Shown: piece by piece, positions 39,840 through 53,124 of the stretch | Position numbering within the stretch: the first letter of the stretch is position 1 | Layout of the letters: each line of letters starts with the position of its first letter | Source: Apricaphanius iberus | Taxonomy: Eukaryota > Chordata > Actinopteri > Cyprinodontiformes > Aphaniidae | Length of the DNA: 64,000 nucleotides | Direction: 5' to 3' | NCBI GenBank assembly: GCA_028564705.1 | Contig: JAPXFQ010002467.1 | Span: 1,635,283-1,699,282 of the forward strand | Notes under the pieces: generated by a model | What the model saw: the letters and a program-made list of their open reading frames with translations, nothing else | What the model was told of the DNA's origin: nothing | Database searches by the model: none | Made by a program: the position numbers and the translations under genes

Positions 39840-41115
39840 CTGTTGTAGGGGGCGCTGTGGAGTAATTAGACCACGCCCACTAGATATGAGCCTGCATAAT
39901 TCTCCAGGATTGGCTTTATTACCATCATGTCGAATATGATTAAGATTGGATGAGTTTTGTGGAAATTAGAGCCAAACGTATGTCCATGGCTTGACGCTGC
40001 ACTCTCCACGCTGCCAAAGCCACACCCTTTTGTGAAGATCCTCAGTACTAAACACAGGGTTTCCCTAACTACTTTCCAGCCAATGTGCAGCATCATTATG
40101 GTAATTTGCTCAACTGTGTAAATTCTGGAACTTTCACAGCAAAACATACGTTTCCTGTTCTGAGGGTGCGGGGCTTAAGTGATGTCAAGATAGGACCATC
40201 TAGGATCGTCAAGGACCTGATGAACGTTCATCACAAAAGCTTACACCCATCTGTGATATTCTGTAGAGGACTTATAACTGTGTCACGCAGGCCCAGTGTC
40301 TCGCAATTTCTTTAACTCAAGGCATGGAAAATCCAACAAGCAGTTTACACATCGATCAGGGAGAGCAGCCACAGAACAAAGGCACAAATATCTTTCCACA
40401 GGTTTTATTTTGGTCACTGACCAGCCAAACCACTAGGACGCTAATACAAAAGGTCTTTCAATACAAAGAATAAAATTACATAAAAACCCTTCCAGTCCAC
40501 ACAGAGAGGAAACGTAATCCTTCTAGTTCACAAGTGGTAGACCTTGATCCTTCCAGTCCCCACAGAGGGAGAACTTGCCCCTGCCAGTTCATCCACAAAC
40601 AACGTTCCTTTTCCAAGGTATGCTTCTCCTCAGCAGGCTCTCCTTTCGCCTAGGACATAAAAAACGTCCACCAGTTCACTGTTGCCAAACGTCACAGACA
40701 TCACACTTTCCTGGTGCCAGGCACTTCACAGCTCCACAGTACTTTACTCACACGCCGTTCAAACCACAATGGCCGACTTCCTGTGCGTTTGGGACTATGG
40801 TGTTTTGAGGTTTTTTGGTAGGTCTAGGCATGTTTGTCATGTGTGCCAAACGACATTTCTCTACGACTAAATAAGGTCAATCCAGAGGGTGTTTTGAAAT
40901 TTTCCAGGGGGCGCTACTGAGCCATTTCCTGTGGGATGTTTTCCATCCCTCTAACATAGGTAAATTTTGCGCGCTTTTGACGCCTCCGCCAAATATGGTG
41001 AGTTTTTTAAAATGTTTAGGCATCCAAAAAGCCAATTCTAAAAGCGGAATAATAATAATAATTTTAAAAAACAAACGTTAGAGATGTAATCGTCCCTTGC
41101 AGCTGCAAGCTGCTC
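39840..41115. repeat. Degenerate dispersed repeat(s) with GGGGGCGCT modules
   Basis: GGGGGCGCT occurs at 39847 and 40908, and the segment ends CTTGCAGCTGCAAGCTGCTC then GGGCC, a terminus common in fish nonautonomous repeats. 40320-40780 interrupts it with unrelated sequence carrying repeated CCTTCCAGTCC / TTCTAGTTC motifs. Classification unknown. Confidence 0.45.
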
Positions 41116-41735
41116 GGGCCTAATTACCCATAATTCATTTGGGCGAAACCTGACACGGAACCGTGAGTCAAAGAAACATTACCAAAATTCTTGTCTTGGG
41201 GAAAAGCACAACTTAACTTTCAGAGAAATCATTACTACCTGCATGGATAGCATCATCAATCAATCAATTAATTCATGTATGAAAGTATATTCTATTAGAC
41301 TAAGAAATAACTGATATTTTAATTGCACATTTTAGCATTTTGAGAATGTATAAGTAGTATAAACTTTATATATTTATAGTATGTTAACAAATAATTCTTA
41401 ATGTACACTACTTACAATACAAAGTGTGCTTTAATTTGACTAATTAAGTATATACAGTATTAGTACATGCAAAACCATATATTTTGAGTATACTAAATAT
41501 ATTTTAAATTGTTCCTATTTAGCACATGAAAGTATACTAAATACACTTAAAGTTGACCTTTACTACAATTTGATTTCTATTAAAATATATTTACTACAAA
41601 TTAGTTGTTCCAAAATAGCACGCTTCAATTTAACTAATCATGAACACACTTGAAGTACAATGATGCACACAAAAGTATGTTAAATTTGAGTACACTTAGT
41701 ACATTTATTTTTCACCTGGGTTAATCCCAATTCAA
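41116..41735. repeat. AT-rich degenerate repeat region
   Basis: Recurring AAGTATACTAAATA and TTAGTACA-like motifs on both strands, ending TTTTTCACCTGGGTTA, resemble a fish DNA-element family with AGTATACTT repeats. Ends not resolved. Confidence 0.35.
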
Positions 41736-42290
41736 ACCTAGTTGTAAAACAATGCAAGATGGTTTGCATCAACAAGACAGTTCAAAGTGATTTAGATGAT
41801 GAAAAAAATCTAACTAGTCAAAAATCCCAACAATTTATAATGCATCGCAGAGGCAAAATAATGAGAACCTGGAATACAGAGTACAATTAATGATGTTTCA
41901 GTTAATATTATTGGAAGGCAGCTCTACACAAACTTGTTTTGACCTTGATTTAAAGGAACTCAATGTTTCAGCAGTTTTACAGTTTTCTGGAAGTTTTGTT
42001 CCAGGTCAAAGGAGCCAGTGTAAGGACTCGTTAATTGTAATCAATATACACAGTCAAGCTCAGTTCCTTGTTATTCCGTTTGGTAGAACATTTTCAGTCT
42101 AAGGAAATGCAGCCAACTGCTTTAAGTCACTGACTGCAGCAATCCCAAATAGTGAGCGTGCGAAGCAACAGGAGGAACTAAAACTCTCCCTAGAAAAAAA
42201 CCTCCCGCTGAACCAGGCTCAGCATGGACAGGGTTTGAGAAAAAAATATCCTGACATAAAAAGAATCTGCAATTAGGGTTGTTGATTGTT
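41736..42290. repeat. Dispersed teleost repeat, unclassified
   Basis: GAAGGCAGCTCTACACAAAC, TTTTGACCTTGATTTAAAGG, TTCTGGAAGTTTTGTTCCAG and AACCTCCCGCTGAACCAGGC are landmarks of a repeat often seen in fish genomes. The order is preserved here. Class not known to me. Confidence 0.5.
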
Positions 42291-44554
42291 GAAAAAGGTG
42301 CAAAAATTAAGATTCCAACAAGTGCTTTTATTGTTTCTAAAAAGAAAGACAAATATTAAAATGAAACATATTTATTATGTGGACCGAAATATAATATAAA
42401 ATATGATACAAAGTAGTTATTCTTAATCAAAATGACATAAGTTATAGAAGTGTGGTCCTAGTCACTCATGCATCCCAGGGTTACACTCTAAACAACGTGG
42501 TAGGTTTGTTATCAAATGAAGGAATCATTATGGGTACATTGCATTTAAAGTAACATGCAAAACATCTGCCACGACCAACTGAGGGTTTAAGACAGAACAT
42601 GCACACAAAAACGAGGCAGAAGAAGCAATTTAGTACTACTTTCTATGTTGAATAAAAGTAAAAAGTTATTAGCATGAGAGGGAGAACATTGTAGTTTTTG
42701 GCAGCAGTATCTCACCTGATGCCCATACCCCCCTCCAAGAAGGTATCCCAGCCAAACAATACGACAGACGAGGAAGAAGAAAGTTGCAAAGTGAGGAAAA
42801 GTGGTCAGTTTCTCCTCCAACAGTCTAAGCCTATAGCATCCTAACTACAGAGATAGATCAGGGTAGATTCTAGATTGAGAAACGAAAAGAGAGAGAAACG
42901 AAAGAGAGAGAAGAGGCAGGACCAGGAAGAAAGATCTTTCCAGACTGCATTCCCCCCACGGCCGGATTGGGCTTTATACTCTACCTCTTGGTTCTCCCTC
43001 GCTCGTCCAACTACTGCGCACCTTAATCTTGATGCTCACTGAGAAACACGGGGGTCTAACTCGGACTACCAACACACCCAAACAACCCTTGGATCAATCT
43101 AAGAAACATTTTTAATTAGGAGCTTCATCAAAAAGGAACTATTTAAGACAAGAGTATAGGTAGAAGAAGAATCCATTTAGATACTGAACTACATTCAAGA
43201 TTTTGGGTTTTATGTATTAAGACATAACAATTGTACCTATTCCCCAAAAAATTTTTTAATTCTCTCCTCAGGGGTGAAAAGCACACAGCGGATTTATCAA
43301 TACAGATGAAAATAGGAAAAATTTGAATATTGTGGAAAAGTTAATTTATTTCATTATTTCAACTTAAAAGGTGGAAGTAATATAAGATATAGACTAATTA
43401 CATGCATATCAAGATATTTCAGGCCTTTATTTGTGTAATATTAATGTTTATGGTGTACAGCTTATGAAAACCCCGAATTCAAATTCCCTGATAATTACGG
43501 TGACCAGCTCCAATGGCAAAGGTTTGGTTTTAATCAAGGATGAGTAAGGATGGAGTAAGGAATATAGAGCAATGCATATCAATGTACAGTGCAATGTAAC
43601 ACCTCAGGGTCCACACAGGATTAATTATCCTACTGTGTTTCCGGGGAATAAATTACTAGATACATTCTGGTCAAAATTGCACATATATACATCTTTACGT
43701 CCATAATGAAAAGGAACTGAAAACTGTTTAAATATTTGAAAGCTGGGTTTTCAGGTTTGTTTGAGTATTGGTGGACAAATAACTAATTGCAGGAGATGGG
43801 TCCTATACTAACCGGTCAGACTAAAAACATGAAAAAGACTCCAAACCAAAACAGTCAGCTGATGGCAGGAATACCCCATGAAAAGAACTTAAGACGGTTC
43901 ATACAGTTTAGACCTCAACTCTAGTTTCCATTTATTCCGGCTGTGTGATGGTTAACTTCGGCAGCGGATCAAGGTTCCTTTTTTTGCAGCTCTTTGAGCC
44001 TGAGAGCGCAGCTGGTCGTGCTTTTGGTCCGTCAGAAACCAAAGTTACAACGTTAAAATCAACAGACTTAATGCTGTTCTGCGACCAAAGTAAGAAATAA
44101 ATCCTTTTTCACTCATGACACAGAGACTCCTATGGGTTTTTAGAATGATTAATAAGTGCCTATATCTAAATTTGCAGTACCGCTGAATATATATATATAT
44201 TTATAAAAAGCTTACTTTTCAAACTATTTAAATGTTTGCCGACAAATAGAAGAAGATCACAAATAAAAATATTGCAAACTTTCACAAAAGCTTCCGCAAC
44301 ATAAAAAGAAAAGTGCCACAAAACCCTGGAGGAGCTGTTTAACTCAGATTGTGTAACTCAGATTGTAACTCAATCTTAGTTACACAAGAATTCTAAACAA
44401 GATGTTATTTTGTCAAAAATAAATAGATGCTGTAAAATTCAGGTATTAAATTTTTTTCTTTACCCCCCAACCCTAGCAGTATGCTGCATGCAAAGTCCCA
44501 CCATAGAGGTCTCCACAAAGAACAACTTTTAAACAAAAAAACGTAGAAGAAGAC
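42291..44554. other. Gene-free DNA upstream of the smap-proximal LINE
   Basis: No coding exon or firm repeat identified. Part of this interval was the original far-upstream flank of smap. Confidence 0.5.
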
Positions 44555-44567
44555 AGCACAGGAAGTG
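44555..44567 (+). repeat. Target-site duplication, left copy
   Basis: AGCACAGGAAGTG, identical over 13 bp to 45953-45965, bounds the LINE. The shared GAAGAAG just upstream of each copy (part of the LINE tail on the right) suggests tail-target pairing during insertion. Confidence 0.8.
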
Positions 44568-45952
44568 GCAACATCAGTGGGAGGAGGAGAAAGAAGGGGA
44601 GGCATCTTTTTTCAAATTCAGGGAAAAGTAGGGAGATGGAATAATATAAAAATGAATAGTGAGAATCAAAAAATAATATCACGTTTGAGAATGGGACATA
44701 ACTATGGAGAGAAAATAGTATCATATCTTTTGTGTGTGCTCCTAGGCATACAATCCTCAAATATGGATGCACCAATCGCCTGATACACACAGACAAGACC
44801 ACAGATCAGAGTTACAACTACAAGAAGGGGTTTGAGACTCTTTTCACGTCAGGAGTTTTGTGCTTAGATGATGCGTTTGACTGCTGATCGAATACTGGGT
44901 AATATGAGTTTTCTCTCCACCATTTCCCTCCAAACGTTTTTCCTTCTATAGCTGTTACTGAAGTGACAAATACTTGTAAAAGAAAGAAAGAAAGAAAAAA
45001 TGAATGTGGCAGCTGTTTTAAACCTAAAAATATATTTAAAATATTATCGTTTTCTGAGACGTAGAAATAACGGGTAAAAAAAATAATACAAATAAAAAAA
45101 CGACCACTAGGTGGTGGTCTGGTTGTGTTTGCTGGAGAAATCTGGTAGACTGAGAGAGCAAGGTCTAGCTGCAGCCGTAGCCCCTACAAAACACGTCCCC
45201 AGGGGCAACTCAAACTCAACTGAAGCAACAGATCTGGATCTGTGGTCTTGTCTGTGTGTATCAGGCGATTGGGGCATCCATATTTTAAGATTGTATGCGT
45301 AGGAGCCATTTTGAATTCATAGTTAGTTTTAAACTGGTGCATGCGTGCGTAAATTGTATTTCGTACTTGTACGTTTTTGATATTTGTGTGTATATATGAT
45401 TACACAACTGTAAGTAAAACAAAGTTACTCACAAAATGCTTTTATGGGTTACAAATCAAGTATTACGCACACACAAATCCAAAGTTACACACAAAGAGAA
45501 AGACACAAGTTACAACTCAAGTATTACGCACACACAAAAGATATGATACAATTTTCTCTTCATACATACCGGTCTAAATTGCACCCTAGATGTAATTGGG
45601 AAACATCCCTCAGGTCTTTGTGGGTCTTTGTAGTTGTGGAATAGATAAAGAAACAGTGGAACATGTAATCTGTTTTTGTGCAAAACAATCAGAGAGTAGG
45701 AAAAATCTTAGAGAAAGATTGAAGAAATGTGGAGATGGAATGTTAAGTGTAAAGAATTTATTAAATGGAGAAGAATGAAAGGCCAAATTTGTCATAGAAT
45801 TTTAAAGACAAAGTGGATTGTTGAAGATAATATAGTAGTTTGTGTTTTGTTTTTTTACTACCATATTCTGACCCACACTCCAGCACAGTAGGTGCCGGAA
45901 ATATACTTATATGTCAGATGCCACCCGCCATTAAAGAACAAAAAGAAGAAGA
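44568..45952 (+). mobile_element. 5'-truncated I/Nimb-like LINE, RNase H-side C-terminus and 3' end, in smap promoter
   Basis: Encoded fragments before the nested element read KVGR...QKIISRLRMGH. After it, with small frame changes, they read GLNCTLDVIGKHPSGLCG and ETVEHVICFC...LRERLK, the C-terminal segment of I/Nimb-group non-LTR elements. The 3' end is the familiar teleost CCAGCACAGTAGGTG motif, then GATGCCACCCGCCATTAAA and a short A/GAA tail. A 13-bp target-site duplication, AGCACAGGAAGTG, flanks it at 44555-44567 and 45953-45965. The copy is interrupted by an inverted-repeat element at 44701-45563. The clade name is a judgement from motifs. Confidence 0.8.
44701..45563. mobile_element. 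Nonautonomous inverted-repeat DNA element nested in the LINE
   Basis: The left arm 44701-44812 is complementary to the right arm, which is split into 45528-45563 and about 45227-45311; an extra block of about 216 bp (45312-45527) has no partner on the left. Shared arm motifs are GAGAAAAT.GTATCATATC and TCAGGCGATTGG.GCATCC (right-hand orientation). The extra block repeats AGTATTACGCACACACAAA at 45459 and 45521. ACATA flanks both ends (44696-44700 and 45564-45568). Discounting the insert and one ACATA, the host LINE frame runs through as RLRMGHTGLNCTL, which fixes the borders. No transposase is encoded; superfamily unknown. Confidence 0.75.
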
Positions 45953-45965
45953 AGCACAGGAAGTG
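45953..45965 (+). repeat. Target-site duplication, right copy, with ETS-like core
   Basis: AGCACAGGAAGTG, identical over 13 bp to 44555-44567. It contains GGAAGTG, an ETS-factor core, 96 bp or more before the smap ATG. Confidence 0.8.
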
Positions 45966-46060
45966 TCGTCAGGGTGAGGGAGAATTGTTGACAAATTCAG
46001 CTAGCTTCTGCTGAGCGGAGTACAATCCCTATTTACATTTTACTGACATTGTAGTTTAGA
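45966..46060 (+). promoter_or_regulatory. smap 5' flank / probable 5' UTR and core promoter
   Basis: These 95 bases separate the end of the upstream LINE target-site duplication from the smap ATG. The duplication (45953-45965) ends in an ETS-type core, CAGGAAGTG, followed by GTCGTCAGG. No TATA box is evident, which suits a broadly expressed gene. The transcription start is not determinable from sequence. The promoter role is inferred from position. Confidence 0.4.
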
Positions 46061-49327
<3,267 letters not shown>

Positions 49328-49960
49328 GAGGAGAGAGGAGTTAGTTTTTCTATTCTCACATTGGGACAGTTTGATGCTTTTTGCTTCACATTAGGGAATA
49401 ACTCATAATTTCTATCATTTTTACCATGCAGAGATGGAATGGATCCGGGTGTGCATGTGCTCAAAGAATTTAGCCTAAAGGGTTAAAAAATGTATTTTTT
49501 TTCTTTTTTTTGTTGATGTAGCGCGAGATAAAGCTATGGATGGCAAATGTACCCGTTTTTATTTCACCCAAACATTTTTAACTGTCTTGTATCTGCCTTG
49601 AAATGTACTGGATGAAGCAAGATAATTTGCCATTAAATGTGATTTGTGTAGATATGACTGGTGCCATTTTTTTAAAGTGTTTGCTGGTAACATAAAAGTA
49701 GTTGGTGTCAGATGAAGCTATATTTATGTCATACAGCTTTGATCGGTAACAAAACTGGTGCTTTCGAACGCACACTCCTATATAAGCAGTATATATTTAT
49801 TATTAATCTAATACATTTAGGGGTTTAAAAAAAAAAAGCATCAGTTATCTTAAAATCCTTAACTCGGTCTCAGTTTGCCCTGCGTGGATATTAACAGATC
49901 AATCACAGAGAATGCTTTTTGTATCAGCCCCATAATAAACATCTGTTGGTGTGTTGGGGG
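49328..49960 (+). other. smap 3' UTR with candidate polyadenylation signal
   Basis: Noncoding sequence follows the smap TAG. The best canonical signal is AATAAA at 49934-49939, followed about 20 bases later by a GT-rich stretch (TGTTGGTGTGTTGGGGG), a plausible downstream element. That gives a 3' UTR of about 0.6 kb. The end point is inferred. Confidence 0.5.
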
Positions 49961-51039
49961 TTGATTATGCTATACGTCCAGGTTTGCACTGTTGATGGCT
50001 GTTTTTGGTTGAATCGATACATTTTTTTACAAGAAAGCTGTGACTAAATGCCACAAACCTTAAAAAAACTGGAGAAAGCTATAAAATAAAAGGAAAATGT
50101 GTTTATTTCAGAGATGTACAACTGTAAGACTTTTGGACAGTTTGCAGAATGTGTAACATCAAATAACACCTGAACAATGACCCCACATTTTAGAGTTGAA
50201 AAGGAGGCCACGTGGATGCAGAGCAGGACCAAAGAGCAGAGAGAGGAGGAGGAAGTTCAAGCCATTTCCTTAAGTCATAATCGATTATATCCGCAACTCC
50301 ATCCCTCTGGCCAGGTTTCCAACTATACAGCCAGTCAGACATATAAAGCGAAGTGACGAAAACACATGAGCTTGATTAGCAGTAAAAACTGATGGTGTCA
50401 TCCAGGACATATTCCTGGGGAGTATCTTTGCTGCCAAGAAATAGAGATATTTGCATGTCATGACAGTAATAGAGCAACAGACTCCTGTCAGTGGCCTTTT
50501 CAGATTTAATGCAAGACTGATGGAGTAATGGAGATCCTTCCTTTCCCACAGCAAGTCTTTGAAGACACTTGGGTAATCTGCGTTATGACTACATTTAGTT
50601 TCCATTTTGGATAAATAGGGATTTTTTTTAATTGACTCAAGCTTCTGGAATCGCTCTGACCTCAGCAATACTATACTTAAATGAGCTCTGCAATAAAAAT
50701 GGGCAAACAGTTCTCAAAATGTATTCATTTTTTCACAGATTGAACATTCAGAGTGGGGTTTATTCTTTCTTTTATTTGCAAAAGAAAAACAAGACTTGAA
50801 ACACATCTAATGCTTTACCTTATTCCTCTTGATAAACCTGGTCACTGGATAATTTTCTCTAGTTATAGTTTTTCTTTCATTATTACTTTGCTTTTACTGT
50901 TTTACTTCATAGTATTTCTATGAAGCATAATGTACAGCCTCTATTTTTTTAATCAGAAACCTGGTTAAATGTAAATAATGAAATATCGCCCCCCCCCCCC
51001 CCCAACATCATATAAACCACCAAAATCTAACTCTGTCTG
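49961..51039. other. Gene-free spacer after smap
   Basis: Contains a 15-base C homopolymer at 50989-51003. No gene recognised. Confidence 0.55.
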
Positions 51040-51855
51040 TAATATGTATTGAGTATAACAGACTAATTATTATGGGTGACTTCAATATCCATTTTAACAA
51101 TCAAGATAGACAAGCAAAAAAATTGACACTCTTCATAAGTTCGGCCTGATCCAGCATGTCAAACAGCCAACACATAATCGAGGACACACTCTAAACTTAA
51201 TTATTAGCAAAGGTTTAAATATCTCTTAACATCTCTGTAGTTGATATTGTGCTATCTGACCATCTGTGCATTTTCTTTGAAAGCTCCATCTCTACCAAAC
51301 GTTCGAGTACTTTTCTTAATGTTTTAATTGCTTTTATTGATCTGGACTTTACTACTTGGTCTTGTATTTATTTTATTTATTTCTCTACCGATTGTATTTA
51401 TTTATTTTCCTATACATTTTAACATTTTTTCCTGTTATTTCACACAAATAAATAGACACATCGTTCCAGTGTTTCCTCTGTGGGAGTCCTCTGCATCAGG
51501 ATTGGTGGTCATCTGCGGCTGTCTGGATGCTTTGCAGGTAGTCCTTGGGTGGAGGTGGGGTCTTGGCCCTGCCTCCTTTGAGCGCTCTGGGTCAATTACT
51601 CTGCTGCTGCTGTTGATCTGCTGCAGATAGCTTCCTTGATGGCCTTTTCTTATCTAAGCTGTCTCATCTGTCCTCAGCCCAGTTTCCATTTTATTGTGTA
51701 ATTTAATGTCATTTTAATGTTGCCCTGGGGTATAAATACGAACATGTATAGCTTGTGTCTATATGGGATGGGGGTGGGGCTTTTTATTCTGTAAGACAAT
51801 TTGAGCTCCATTTCCTTTGTATGAAAGAGGCTTTATAAATACATTTTGATTTATT
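51040..51855 (+). mobile_element. LINE remnant: endonuclease fragment and possible 3' tail
   Basis: With stops and shifts, 51055-51290 reads LIIMGDFNIHFN, HNRGHTLNLIISKGLNIS and DIVLSDHLCIFF, the GDFN, TH..GHTLDLI and SDH motifs of a non-LTR endonuclease. 51660-51855 ends with a tail-like GGCTTTATAAATACATTTTG. Whether the two parts belong to one internally deleted copy is not certain. Confidence 0.6.
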
Positions 51856-52218
51856 AAGTAAAAAAAAGTCAAAAGCATTCATTCAATTCATTCATAGCCA
51901 AACCAAATCTATTCTTGCACAACACTATGTACATATTTTAATGTCCCAAACAGAAATCAGATTTATCCATACACAGCTGCTGAAGGTGATGGATAAACAT
52001 TATTCACTATGCAAGGACAACACAAAAAAGAGTTAATAGTCTAAGCTAACATTTGCTGTTCCTGTATATTGACTGTTTAATTGAATAAGATGCACGGTAT
52101 ACTAAAGTTTTAGTTTGAAGGCATCAGTTGCAATTCACAACACTGACATCTATACCTACATTATTGGATGGTGGCAGTAGTACTACAGAGTTTCCATAAT
52201 TCATATTCCTGAGATGTC

Positions 52219-52361
52219 ACGTGGCGTGGTGGTAGAGCGGGCGTCCCATATGCACAGGCGCCTCAGAATGTGTCTTTCCCCTTCTCTCTCTCCCATTCTT
52301 CCTGTCTAGCAGCTTTCAAATACAGGCCACTAGTGGCAACAAAATCATAAATAAATAAAAC
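52219..52361 (+). mobile_element. tRNA-derived SINE, internally deleted
   Basis: The head GTGGCGTGGTGGTAGAGCGG, then CGTCCCATATGCACAGGCG, matches a common fish tRNA SINE. The B-box part is deleted, and the typical body TTTCCCCTTCTCTCTCTCCC and TTCCTGTCTAGC follows, ending with an ATAAATAAATAAAA tail. Probably unable to be transcribed by polymerase III because the B box is missing. Confidence 0.7.
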
Positions 52362-52689
52362 ATTATTACTTTATATTCCTGACTCAAATTTCTAAACTTC
52401 TCTGTGCTTTTCAGCACATTTAAATGCGTACAGACAAAATAGATTTCAGAAGGAAGGACCGACAGAGCTTTGTACAATGGAATATCAAAGTAAATCCAAA
52501 TATTTTCCCATAACATATTTTATTTTTCCATACTTACCCAGATCTTAAAAATACTAAACCAGAGAGGAATATCCTTTCTTTTGAAGGGGAGTAATCAGAA
52601 AAAGTGACTTTCGCATATGCTTAAAACAGAACCAAAACCTTGAAAATGAAACGGAAACAAAGAGATGTCTAAATGTTTGTTTAAAGCAG

Positions 52690-53124
52690 CCTGACTTTAT
52701 TATGTTGCTTTGTTGTGTTTAAGTTATTTGACAACATTTTTACAAATTTATGACAATCGGTGAGGAAAAATACCAAATAAATCATATCAATCCAAACTGG
52801 CAAGTAAGATAGTTCTCTCTAAACATTCCCACTGCAATCTGAGCGTGTCGATTCTGTCATTCAGTTTTGAAAATCCAGAACAAACAAGTAAAAAGGAAGT
52901 CCAGTGAATTGGTGATTTTCCATAAAGTGTATGACTTAAGTGCAAAAGCGATAAAAATACATTATTTAAAAAAATATGAATCAAAAACGCTCTGAAAGAC
53001 TTGTATTAAATCCTTAATTACAAAAGAGATTATGTTTAATGATTGAATAAATTAATCTGTTGGGCTCTTTCCAAATGGTGCTTCCTTCTGTTTAACAGAA
53101 CATCTCCTCTGTTGGTCCTGTGGG
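52690..53124 (-). other. plekha7 3' UTR (candidate extent)
   Basis: This lies downstream of the plekha7 stop codon on the - strand. Candidate - strand AATAAA signals are the complements of 52696-52701 and, further on, 52519-52524. It holds no other recognisable gene or repeat. The extent is a guess based on the nearest signal. Confidence 0.35.

Noticed and set aside
50989..51003. 15-base C homopolymer as a functional element
   Set aside because: Simple repeat, likely sequencing-sensitive; no structure around it.
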